DNA of 7,607 nt from CAVPGH01 sp046726955 (GTDB lineage: Bacteria; Acidobacteriota; Vicinamibacteria; Fen-336). Below, piece by piece: positions 1-6,260 of the stretch. The notes below the pieces were generated by a model. That model did not search any database. It saw nothing but the letters and a program-made list of their open reading frames with translations, and was not told where the DNA came from. Location: positions 1-7,607 of the forward strand of contig JBKPBQ010000240.1 in assembly GCA_046726955.1 (NCBI GenBank), in the 5' to 3' direction. Numbering within the stretch: position 1 is the stretch's first letter; each line of letters opens with the position of its first letter. Made by a program: the position numbers and the translations under genes.

Positions 1-1
1 G

Positions 2-67
2 GCCTCGATCGGGAAGGCCGAGCGGACGGCGCTCGCCCGCTTCTTCCACAACCACCGAGACGCCTGA
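2..67 (+). CDS. C-terminal end of an unidentified gene (partial)
   Basis: The window opens inside a reading frame that ends at a TGA at 65-67. The visible 21 residues read ASIGKAERTALARFFHNHRDA-stop when split as ASIGKAERTA and LARFFHNHRDA. Almost every third codon position is G or C, which the two other forward frames do not match in a protein-like way; those frames give Arg/Pro-rich translations. The fragment is too short to name a family. The TGA lies inside a 7-bp hairpin, and the next gene starts 34 bases downstream on the same strand. The assignment as coding rests on codon pattern and position only. Confidence 0.55.
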   Translation, partial: ASIGKAERTALARFFHNHRDA

Positions 68-81
68 GCGGTAGTCAGGCG
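61..81 (+). terminator. Hairpin over the stop codon of the first gene
   Basis: A perfect 7-bp inverted repeat (cgcctga at 61-67, tcaggcg at 75-81) flanks a 7-base loop. The left arm contains the TGA of the upstream frame. Only a short CTTTGATAA follows, not a true T-run, so this is at best a weak intrinsic terminator. It could equally be an attenuating or RNA-stabilising stem in the short gap before the next gene. Confidence 0.35.
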
Positions 82-101
82 CTTTGATAAGGAGGTGGCG
101 C

Positions 102-569
102 ATGCCTTCCCGCCCGATCATCGAATTCCTCGAGAAGCAGCAGGTGCCCTACGAGGTCCTGCCCCACGAGAGGGCCTATACGGCACAAGGGGTCGCCGCT
201 GCCGCTCACGTACGCGGGCGCGACTTCGCGAAAGCCGTGATCGTGAAGGCCGCGGACGGCCGGCGGGTCATGGCCGTGATCCCCGGGCCCCGTCACGTCG
301 ACCTGAATGCCCTCGAAGGCTTGCTGGGGTCGCACGTCGAGCTCGCTCCCGAGGAAGAGTTCGCCACTCTCTTCCCGGGCTGCGAGCTGGGAGCCGAGCC
401 GCCCCTCGGCAACCTGTACGGCCTGCCGGTGTACGCCGATGAGAGCCTGCACCGCGACCCCGACGTCGTGTTCAACGCGGGGAACCACAACGAGGTGATC
501 CGGATGAAATGGCTGGACTACGAGCGCGTGGTCCAGCCCGTGGTGGCGGCCCTGTCGACGCCGAGCTGA
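102..569 (+). CDS. YbaK/EbsC-family aminoacyl-tRNA deacylase-like protein
   Basis: This encodes 155 aa, about the usual length of a free-standing YbaK/ProX-type trans-editing protein. Family members hydrolyse mischarged aminoacyl-tRNAs in the cytoplasm. Family hallmarks are visible: a lysine at the expected active-site position (K44 in FAKAVIVKA), the loop GAEPPLGNLYG around residues 97-107, and the closing motif FNAGNHNEVIRM at 124-135. There is no fused synthetase domain. The ATG at 102 was chosen because a good AAGGAGG Shine-Dalgarno lies at 89-95. An in-frame TTG at 84 would overlap that site and add six residues that do not look like the family. The next gene begins 23 bases after the stop, so the two are probably co-transcribed. 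The exact tRNA substrate cannot be told from the sequence. Confidence 0.88.
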   Translation: MPSRPIIEFLEKQQVPYEVLPHERAYTAQGVAAAAHVRGRDFAKAVIVKAADGRRVMAVIPGPRHVDLNALEGLLGSHVELAPEEEFATLFPGCELGAEPPLGNLYGLPVYADESLHRDPDVVFNAGNHNEVIRMKWLDYERVVQPVVAALSTPS

Positions 570-592
570 ATCGGGCGGGATCCCAGGTCACG

Positions 593-1450
593 ATGGCGGC
601 CCCGCGACCGCCAGACGGCCCGACCCTGTCGGCGCTCCTGGCCTGGGCGAGCGGCACTGCCCTGGCGGTCGTTCTCCTTGCCGGGGGCCATCCCTACGTG
701 ATCGGGTGGAGCCTGACCCTGGGATTGGCGGTGCTGGCGCTCGGCGCGACGGTCCAGGTGATCCGCCGCCGGCTCGGACCGCTCGCGCTCCTCCGGGGCA
801 TCGCGGCGTGGATCCTCCCTCTCGCCCTCCCGGTCGGCGCGGAGATCCTGGGCCGGCGCCTCGTGCCCGGTGAAGCCATTGGCATCCACGACGCCGCCCT
901 GCTCATCGCGTGGAGCATCCCTTTTCTCTACGCGCTCGGAGCCGTCCTCGCGCGCGCGGCCTGCGAAGGCTCGGCCCGCGAGGTGGGTCTCGTCTTTGCG
1001 GCGCTGCCCACGGTCGCCGGCGTCCTCCTGGCGGGGGTGATCCTGCAGCAGGCGCTGACGAGCCTGACCTGGAGGAATCGGAAGATCAGCGTTGAGATCA
1101 CCGAGACCCGCTGGTCCGGGGCCGGGCTCGTCGTGGAAGCCGTCCTCGACAGCTCGCGGGGCCACCCTGCGGACGTGCGCGCCGCGGACGACCTCGGCGC
1201 CGCGTGCTACGTCAGCCAGCCGAACCGCAGCTACTTCGTGAACGCCCGGATCGAGTGGCTGGACCGCTCTCTCCGGTCGCCGATCGAGCCCGGGCGATAC
1301 CGCCTGCGCCTCACCTGGCCCGAGCTGCCGACGGAGGCGGTTCGGGACGGCGCCGTCGAGATCCGGCTCGACCTGACCCGGGCCTCGCAGCGGGGCGGGC
1401 GTGATTCGCTGAGGGAGTTCCGGTTCCGCGTCCCGGCGCCCGAAAACTGA
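593..1450 (+). CDS. Unrecognised multi-pass membrane protein with soluble C-terminal domain
   Basis: I do not recognise this 285-aa protein. Hydrophobic stretches at about residues 12-32, 36-57, 66-83, 101-120 and 131-152 suggest four to five membrane helices. They are followed by a soluble, probably beta-rich tail from about 165 to 285, with alternating segments such as KISVEITETRW, GLVVEAVLDS and EPGRYRLRLTWPE. The tail is rich in charged residues and has no catalytic motif I can name. The ATG at 593 is preferred because an upstream in-frame ATG at 509 lies inside the YbaK-like gene and would add an Arg/Gly-rich leader. No strong Shine-Dalgarno precedes 593. The opposite strand is also open here, but its translation is Arg/Pro/Gln-rich and lacks protein-like character. 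The gene probably shares a transcript with its upstream neighbour. Confidence 0.75.
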   Translation: MAAPRPPDGPTLSALLAWASGTALAVVLLAGGHPYVIGWSLTLGLAVLALGATVQVIRRRLGPLALLRGIAAWILPLALPVGAEILGRRLVPGEAIGIHDAALLIAWSIPFLYALGAVLARAACEGSAREVGLVFAALPTVAGVLLAGVILQQALTSLTWRNRKISVEITETRWSGAGLVVEAVLDSSRGHPADVRAADDLGAACYVSQPNRSYFVNARIEWLDRSLRSPIEPGRYRLRLTWPELPTEAVRDGAVEIRLDLTRASQRGGRDSLREFRFRVPAPEN

Positions 1451-1477
1451 CAAGCGAACTGAGACCGCTACCAGCGT

Positions 1478-1497
1478 CGCAGCCGGCGACGGCTGCG
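1478..1497 (+). terminator. Strong GC hairpin with GNRA loop after the membrane-protein gene
   Basis: An 8-bp perfect stem (cgcagccg at 1478-1485, cggctgcg at 1490-1497) closes a GCGA tetraloop, a member of the very stable GNRA class. It starts 27 bases after the stop at 1450. No T-run follows, so it does not meet the classic intrinsic-terminator pattern. It may mark the 3' end of the upstream transcript or be a processing or stability element. The rest of the 132-base gap (1451-1582) holds a smaller 5-bp hairpin (1509-1521) and no promoter I can support. Confidence 0.4.
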
Positions 1498-1582
1498 CGC
1501 GAGACTGCTCCTGCAACAGGAATGTCGCACGGGTGCCTTAGGCTCCTGAGGCCTTGCTGTCCTCGCAGGAAAGGAAGTCGAC

Positions 1583-2440
1583 ATGCCCGGTCTTGCATCG
1601 CTTGCCCTGGCCGCTCTCGCCGTGGCCGGGACGACGACGCCCGCCTTGCGGGTCGTCGCGATTCCCGAAGCCAGGGACGCGTTCCAGAAGGACGGGGCCG
1701 CGTTCACGGCCTGGCTCGGGCGGGAGGCGGGCGTCCCCGTCGAAGTGCACGTCGCGGAGACGTACGAGGATGCGGTGCGCCTGCTCGTGACCCGGGAAGC
1801 CGACTTCGGCTGGCTGGGAGGCGTGACGACGGTTCAGGCCATGACCTTGAGCGGCGGCCGCATCCGTCCCGTCCTCATCCGCGAGAACGACCGCGAGTTC
1901 AAGTCCTACGTGGTGGCCTCCGCTTCCTCGAACGCGACGTCTCTCGAGGCCCTGCGCGGGAAGCGCTTCACCTTCGGCTCGGAATCCAGCACGTCCGGCC
2001 ACGTGATGCCCCGCTTCTACCTTCAGAGGCAGGGGCTCGTGCCCGAGAAGTTCTTCGAGAGCGTCTCCTACAGCGGCGACCACAAGAAGACCGTCCTCGC
2101 CGTCGCCTCCGGACAGCAGGACTGCGGAGCGGTCAACTACAAGGTGTTCGACCAGATGGTGGCGGAGAAGGCGGTCGATCCGGCCAAGGTCAAGGTCGTC
2201 TGGACGAGCCCGACCTTCACCGACAACGCCTGGGTCGCGGCCCGCGACCTCGACGATCGGCTGGGACCGGGCGCGCTGGAGAAGATCACCGCCGCGTTCC
2301 TCAAGCTCGACGCCGGGCGGCCCGAGGATCGCCGAGTGCTCGACATCCTCAGGACCAACAAGTACGTGGCCGCCCGGCCCGAGTGGTGGCGCGACGTCGC
2401 GGCCGCGCTCCAGGTGATCAGCCCTGGAGCGAAGCCCTAG
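1583..2440 (+). CDS. PhnD-type phosphate/phosphonate/oxyanion periplasmic binding protein
   Basis: This 285-aa protein is a PhnD-like solute-binding protein, the substrate receptor of ABC importers for phosphonate, phosphite or related oxyanions. Residues 1-21 form a short hydrophobic leader (ASLALAALAVAG), which would export it to the periplasm, although the usual Lys/Arg at the start is missing. The two-lobed fold is recognisable from LRVVAIPEARDAF near residue 22, ADFGWLGGVTTVQA near 73-86, the ligand-loop signature FGSESSTSGHVMPRFYL at 131-147, and YSGDHKKTVLAVASGQQDCG at 163-182. The overall wording resembles the sub-branch sometimes annotated as putative selenate-binding, but the ligand is not determinable here. 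An AGGAAAGGAAG Shine-Dalgarno sits just before the ATG, and an in-frame stop upstream leaves no earlier start. No permease or ATPase gene lies nearby. Confidence 0.88.
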   Translation: MPGLASLALAALAVAGTTTPALRVVAIPEARDAFQKDGAAFTAWLGREAGVPVEVHVAETYEDAVRLLVTREADFGWLGGVTTVQAMTLSGGRIRPVLIRENDREFKSYVVASASSNATSLEALRGKRFTFGSESSTSGHVMPRFYLQRQGLVPEKFFESVSYSGDHKKTVLAVASGQQDCGAVNYKVFDQMVAEKAVDPAKVKVVWTSPTFTDNAWVAARDLDDRLGPGALEKITAAFLKLDAGRPEDRRVLDILRTNKYVAARPEWWRDVAAALQVISPGAKP

Positions 2441-2455
2441 ACCCGGTTGCAGCGC

Positions 2456-3967
2456 CTACTGGGGGATGAGCTCGAAGTAGTCCAGGTTGAAGGCGCCCGA
2501 CACCGAGACGATCCGCAGGTCGTGGTTCCCCGGCGGCAGGTAGAAGGTCGTGCCGTACGCGTCGCCGAAAACGCTCCAGTTCCCGGTCGAGGCGAGGCCG
2601 ACGTCTCCACCCTTGGCCACACCGTCGACGGTCAGCCGCAGCGAGCCGTTCCCCGTCACGCCGCGGGCGTAGCGCACGCGGAGCTTGTAGTTGCGGCCGC
2701 CGGCGAGCGTCTGGTAGTGGAGCCACTCGCCCGCGTCCACCCAGCCCACGAAGAAGCCGCTCCCGTCCGCCATCCGCCCGATGTCCACGTCGCCCTCTGG
2801 ACGGTCATCGGCCGCGCGGTACTCGGCGCCAGTGTTGCCGTTCGTGGTGTCGTGGAAATCGGTGCCCTCGAGCCCCGTGCCGTGGCCCCAGAGGTCGCCG
2901 TTCGTGAAGTTCTCGGCTTCGAAGTGCAGGACCGAGCCCGCGTAGCCCGGGACGAGGTTGGTGTTGGCCGTGACCCAGGAGAAGTCGGCGCGCGCCTGGT
3001 TCAGCAGGGCGTTGTCCGTGCGCATGAGGGCGTTTCCGCGGATGTCGCTGTTGGGGTCGGTGATCCCGAGGTGGCTGTAGGTGAACCAGCAGAGGGCGTC
3101 CACCTTCATGTCGTTCGACTGGTTCCACTGGTCGATGGTCTGGTAGGCCTCCTTGATCCAGTTGGCGCGGTAGCTGCGGTCGGAGAAGCCGTTCTTGAAC
3201 CAGTAGGTGTTGGTCTCGGTGATGTAGATCGGCTTCACCGAGGGTCCCCACTTCGCGTAGATCCGCTTCGCGTACTCGGCGAAGGAGTGCAGGCCGGTCA
3301 TGTCCGAGAAGCGCGGGTCCTCCGTGCCGCCCGTCCCGTCGAAGAAGCTGGTGCCGCTGTAGGCGTGCACCGCGAAGCCGTCCACCGCCTCCACGTTCGC
3401 GAGGAAGTACTCGAAGAAGCTGACGTTGCTGCCGGCTTCACCCGAGAAGCCCGGCCAGCCGGAGAGCGCCCCCATGAGCACCTTGGCGTCGGGGCGCGTG
3501 GCCTTGATCTGGTCGTAGGCCGAGTTCGTGTCGTAGGCGTTGAAGACGTAAGTGTACCAGTCGGGAGCGATGGCGCCCTCGTAGCTCGCCGTCATCTCGT
3601 TGCCGATCACGAAGAGGTTCACGACCCCGGCCATGTCCCGGGCGATCTGGCCGCACTTCACCGCGTAGTTGTAGCGGCCGACCCAGTCCCAGTTGGCGGG
3701 CACGGTGTGCCCGTAGTCGTAGTCCAGGCGGAGGATGATGCGGAACCCCTTGTTCGCGATGCTCCGCAGATTCGACACCTCGGCGCTGGGGTTCGTGTAG
3801 CGCTGGGTGTAGAGCTGCTCCACCGAGTACATCCCCTTCCCGTTCTTGATCGTCGTCTCTTCGCCCGTCCCGTAGAAGTGCGTCCCGTAGAGGGGGTACG
3901 TCCCGTCGGCGCGGCCCTCGGTGGCCAGGAAGATGGTCGCGAGAACGAGAAGCACGGCCTTGCGCAT
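2456..3967 (-). CDS. Secreted clan GH-A-like glycoside hydrolase with C-terminal CBM6-like domain
   Basis: This 503-aa secreted protein probably cleaves a polysaccharide outside the cytoplasmic membrane. A signal peptide with Lys/Arg start and hydrophobic core spans 1-20, with likely cleavage after GRA. Residues about 25-335 look like a TIM-barrel hydrolase of clan GH-A: the Asn-Glu pair in LFVIGNEM puts the acid/base at E124, VHAYSG lies at 200-205, and YITETNTYW puts the likely nucleophile at E251. Residues about 346-502 resemble CBM6: they open with HFEAENF, contain VGWVDAGEWLHYQT with exposed-type Trp/Tyr, and end with AFNLDYFEL. I cannot assign a GH family number or substrate. The ATG at 3967 has an AAGGAG Shine-Dalgarno 4-5 bases upstream. 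The stop is 15 bases from the end of the convergent PhnD-type gene, with no obvious terminator between them. Confidence 0.82.
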   Translation of the reverse strand: MRKAVLLVLATIFLATEGRADGTYPLYGTHFYGTGEETTIKNGKGMYSVEQLYTQRYTNPSAEVSNLRSIANKGFRIILRLDYDYGHTVPANWDWVGRYNYAVKCGQIARDMAGVVNLFVIGNEMTASYEGAIAPDWYTYVFNAYDTNSAYDQIKATRPDAKVLMGALSGWPGFSGEAGSNVSFFEYFLANVEAVDGFAVHAYSGTSFFDGTGGTEDPRFSDMTGLHSFAEYAKRIYAKWGPSVKPIYITETNTYWFKNGFSDRSYRANWIKEAYQTIDQWNQSNDMKVDALCWFTYSHLGITDPNSDIRGNALMRTDNALLNQARADFSWVTANTNLVPGYAGSVLHFEAENFTNGDLWGHGTGLEGTDFHDTTNGNTGAEYRAADDRPEGDVDIGRMADGSGFFVGWVDAGEWLHYQTLAGGRNYKLRVRYARGVTGNGSLRLTVDGVAKGGDVGLASTGNWSVFGDAYGTTFYLPPGNHDLRIVSVSGAFNLDYFELIPQ

Positions 3968-4030
3968 GACTCTCCTTATTGCTTGGGCAGCAGTTCAGGA
4001 GGGGATGACGGCAGTGTCGGCGAATCAGCC

Positions 4031-4049
4031 GGCGGTCACGGTGACCACC
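4031..4049. promoter_or_regulatory. Dyad upstream of the glycoside hydrolase (candidate operator or hairpin)
   Basis: A 6-1-6 perfect inverted repeat (ggtcac at 4034-4039, gtgacc at 4041-4046) extends outward by two further pairs after one mismatch, giving symmetry over 19 bases. It lies 64 bases upstream of the hydrolase ATG and 67 bases after the end of the preceding gene. The single-base centre makes it more like a protein-binding site than an RNA hairpin. No convincing -35/-10 pair could be placed in the 148-base gap (3968-4115), so its role is inferred from symmetry and position only. Confidence 0.3.
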
Positions 4050-4115
4050 CTCACGCGATGGGGCAAACGAGAGGTGTGCACCTTTCTATCCATGTCCGGC
4101 CTGGAGGTGCCGGGG

Positions 4116-5177
4116 TCAGCGGAAGCGGACGAGGGAGACCTGCAGCCGGCGGACCTGGTGGTCCGCAGGCCGCCACTGGACCAGGATCGGGCTCTGATAC
4201 GTACCCCGCACCACTCGGGCCCGGCCCGCGCCGACGTGGTCGGAGCACAGGAACGTCACTCTCCGGGCCCGGAGGAAACGACGGGCCGGAACCGCCATCA
4301 CCTTGGCCACCAGCCGCTCCAGCGCCGACTCGTCGAGCCTCAAGGCTTCCATGAGCGAGTTGAACACGCGCACGAAGTCGTACTTCGCGTAGTTGATGGT
4401 CTTGCCAGGAATGGCGAGCGGGTCCTGGAGCATGTGCCGGCTCTTCATGACCGCGAACCGGAGCGGGTCGCGGAGGACCTCGACGAGGTCGTGCCGCATG
4501 AGCAGGGTCTCGTTCTCGTTCACGGTGAGGGCCGCGTTCTTCTCCGCGTGGTCGAGCGCGATGTCGACCCGGCCCCTCTCCAGCCCTGTCCGGGCCAGCC
4601 GCTCGTCGATCTCCTCGAGGATCCCGAAGCGCGAATCGGCGAGGTTGATGGAGTCGATGGGATGCCGGGAGACCGGGATGGTCACGGCCATTCGCTCGAG
4701 CACTTCCTCGTCGTCGTAGGCGAGCACGCGGGTCGTGCGCTGACGACGCGTCCCGGTGTTCACCCCGTCGAGGTCCACGAAGTAGACGGGGGTCGCCGGC
4801 CGGTTGCTGTAGGTCGCGCAGTTCCGCAGGCCCGAGCCGATGAACGTCAGGTGGGAGTCTCCGTTCCGGGGCTCGTTCTGCCGCTGCTCCTGGGAGAGCT
4901 CCGTCCGAAGCTGAAGCTGGTCGTGGGAATAGGCCGCGTTCGGTGGGAAGAGGACGCGGAAGGCGTCGAAGAACAGGTCCAGGCGGTCCGCGCGATGGTG
5001 CAGACGCGCGGCGAGGCTGCTGTCCAGGTAGCCGGCGGTGGTGTGAAACGAGCAGTAGAAGGCCTTGCGGTATTGCCGCAGGAGGTCGGCGTCCGCGGGC
5101 GCGATCTTCTTCGTGACGTCGATCGCGTCGTAACGGTCCGCGGGCTGGAGCGTGAGCCGGATCTCGGGGGGCGGCAC
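4116..5177 (-). CDS. Tandem YjbQ/UPF0047-like two-domain protein
   Basis: This 353-aa protein reads as two copies of the YjbQ/UPF0047 domain, which normally stands alone at about 135-140 aa; some YjbQ proteins can replace thiamine-phosphate synthase, though their main role is unclear. Copy 1 (about 6-160) has CSFHTTAGYLDSSL with H45-TTA, and a version of the NADAHL motif at 105-110 (NGDSHL) followed by TFIGSGLRN. Copy 2 (about 173-351) has the conserved NAALTVNENE at 214-223 and a GTYQ strand at 325-328 matching the family's GTWQ. Each copy lacks part of what the other keeps: copy 1 has no TINEN segment, and copy 2 has HAEKN in place of HTTA and no NADAH motif. There is no signal peptide. The start is a GTG at 5177, with an AAGGTAGG ribosome site at 5181-5188 and an in-frame TAA just upstream. 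Copy 2 is an inference from motif wording. Confidence 0.65.
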   Translation of the reverse strand: MPPPEIRLTLQPADRYDAIDVTKKIAPADADLLRQYRKAFYCSFHTTAGYLDSSLAARLHHRADRLDLFFDAFRVLFPPNAAYSHDQLQLRTELSQEQRQNEPRNGDSHLTFIGSGLRNCATYSNRPATPVYFVDLDGVNTGTRRQRTTRVLAYDDEEVLERMAVTIPVSRHPIDSINLADSRFGILEEIDERLARTGLERGRVDIALDHAEKNAALTVNENETLLMRHDLVEVLRDPLRFAVMKSRHMLQDPLAIPGKTINYAKYDFVRVFNSLMEALRLDESALERLVAKVMAVPARRFLRARRVTFLCSDHVGAGRARVVRGTYQSPILVQWRPADHQVRRLQVSLVRFR

Positions 5178-5188
5178 TGGCCTACCTT

Positions 5189-5217
5189 ACGCTAGTAGCC
5201 GGTCCGGGAAGTGTCAA
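5189..5217 (-). promoter_or_regulatory. Candidate sigma-70-type promoter before the double-YjbQ gene
   Basis: On the minus strand a perfect TTGACA (5217-5212) is followed by a 17-base spacer and TAGCGT (5194-5189), which matches three of six -10 consensus bases. It sits in the 48-base gap after the phosphorylase gene. If used, transcription would begin near 5182, only about five bases before the GTG. That would cut most of the AAGGTAGG ribosome site out of the message, so the promoter and the ribosome site cannot both work in the ordinary way. Confidence 0.35.
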
Positions 5218-5225
5218 GTCTCCGG

Positions 5226-6260
5226 TCACCGCGCGAGCAGCGGCCGGAGGGCTTCCGCCACCACGTCGAGAGCGCGCCGGCTGTTGCGCCGAAGCTCGAG
5301 GGCGCGCGGCAGGAGCGCGGGCCGACGCAGCAGAGTCCCGACAGCGGCCCCCATGCGCAACCGGCCATCGGTGTCCACGAGTCGAAGCAGTGCCGGGGGC
5401 AGGCTCGTCCGGGCGTCATCCGAAACCGCGCGCAGGACGAGGCCCGGCCAGCCCTTGCGCGCGGCCGCGGCCAGGATCAGGGAGGATTCCATGTCGGCCG
5501 CGACGGCGCCGGTCGCGGCTCTGAGCTCCGCCCTGGCCGCGGGCGCGGCCGTGATCTCTTCCACGGTCACGAGCGTGCCCTCCCTCCGGGACCCGGGGAC
5601 GACCTGGGCGGTGACGGTCCGCTCGCCCCCCCGACCCAGCACCACCTCCGGGACCACGAGAGCGGCGACACGCAGCTCGGGGGCGAGGGCGCCGCAGAGC
5701 CCGGCCGAGACGACGACGGGCGAGAGGAGGCCGGCGGCGAGGACGTCGAAGCGGTCGTCCAGCCGCCGGGCTCCGAGGCCGACCGCCGCGAGCCGGAAGC
5801 GGCCATCGCCGAAGGCCGGGAACGGGTACTCCGGGAGAGCCGGCAGCTCGAGGGCTCGCGCGAGCCAAAGCACCTCCAGATCGATTCCGGTCAGGACCAG
5901 CGCTTCCCGCGGCAGGACCCTGGCCTTCTTCTCCGCCTCGTGGCGCTCCGCCCAGGCCTTCCAGGACGTGCCCACGGCGGTGTCGCGGCCCGTGAACCGG
6001 ATGGTCCGGACCTCGGCGTAGGGGATCTCGAGGCCCTTCCCCGCCTCGTCGAACATCTGGAGGAAAGGCACGGGGGCCGTCGCGTCGCGATTGAAGATGT
6101 AGCCGGTCACCGGCGTGCCGTCGGCCTTCTCGACGGTCACGTTGCCCCGGTAGTCGAAAGCGAGGTCGACGACCTCGGCGATCGAAAGGTCGGGCCCGGG
6201 GACCCAGGCCTGAAGCGAGCCTTCGGGAACCTTCACCGAGCGGAGCCTAACGCGTGCCAC
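5226..6260 (-). CDS. hpnG: HpnG-like adenosylhopane phosphorylase with extra N-terminal domain
   Basis: This encodes 344 aa, about 100 more than usual HpnG. Residues about 118-342 form a nucleoside-phosphorylase/MTAN-like domain: the glycine-rich VVVSAGLCGALAPELR (182-197), the ribose-binding ADMES (255-259, Glu258), RAVSDD with a likely catalytic Asp281, then LPPALLRLVDTDG and a final helix, as in hopanoid-associated phosphorylases. HpnG removes adenine from adenosylhopane, giving the ribosyl hopane used for bacteriohopanetetrol-type lipids. Residues about 10-105 are a separate, strand-rich domain (DYRGNVTVEKADGTPVTGY, then YAEVRTIRFTGRDTA) that I cannot name, joined by a charged linker (ERHEAEKKAR). 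The neighbouring upstream gene is hpnH, the preceding pathway step. The GTG at 6260 overlaps hpnH by 14 bases. A second GTG at 6236 would leave a 10-base gap; neither has a strong ribosome site. The start is therefore uncertain. Confidence 0.78.
   Translation of the reverse strand: MARVRLRSVKVPEGSLQAWVPGPDLSIAEVVDLAFDYRGNVTVEKADGTPVTGYIFNRDATAPVPFLQMFDEAGKGLEIPYAEVRTIRFTGRDTAVGTSWKAWAERHEAEKKARVLPREALVLTGIDLEVLWLARALELPALPEYPFPAFGDGRFRLAAVGLGARRLDDRFDVLAAGLLSPVVVSAGLCGALAPELRVAALVVPEVVLGRGGERTVTAQVVPGSRREGTLVTVEEITAAPAARAELRAATGAVAADMESSLILAAAARKGWPGLVLRAVSDDARTSLPPALLRLVDTDGRLRMGAAVGTLLRRPALLPRALELRRNSRRALDVVAEALRPLLAR

Noticed and set aside
518..1516. A 332-codon minus-strand frame opposite the membrane-protein gene
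   Set aside because: It is Arg/Pro/Gln/Asp-rich with no hydrophobic or catalytic pattern. The plus strand gives well-formed membrane helices.
1583..2440. Naming the PhnD-type protein a selenate receptor
   Set aside because: The wording resembles that sub-branch from memory, but ligand choice cannot be read reliably from motifs and no selenium-related gene is nearby.
2441..2455. Possible bidirectional terminator between the convergent genes
   Set aside because: The 15-base gap has no inverted repeat or T-run.
1522..2469. A 315-codon plus-strand frame overlapping the PhnD-type gene
   Set aside because: It is an Arg/Gly-rich frame shifted against a gene with a good ribosome site and PhnD signature motifs.
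4151..4164. Short inverted repeat ggacc/ggtcc near the end of the double-YjbQ gene
   Set aside because: It lies inside coding sequence, has only a 5-bp stem, and is expected by chance at this base composition.
2447..4354. A 635-codon open frame on the plus strand opposite the hydrolase
   Set aside because: Its translation is Val/Gly/His/Arg-rich without domain-like character, and it lies antisense to a gene with a signal peptide and catalytic motifs. It is a typical high-GC shadow frame.
3921..5195. A 424-codon plus-strand frame opposite the double-YjbQ gene
   Set aside because: It is rich in Val, Arg, Glu and His with no recognisable motif, and it is explained by the codon bias of the real minus-strand gene.
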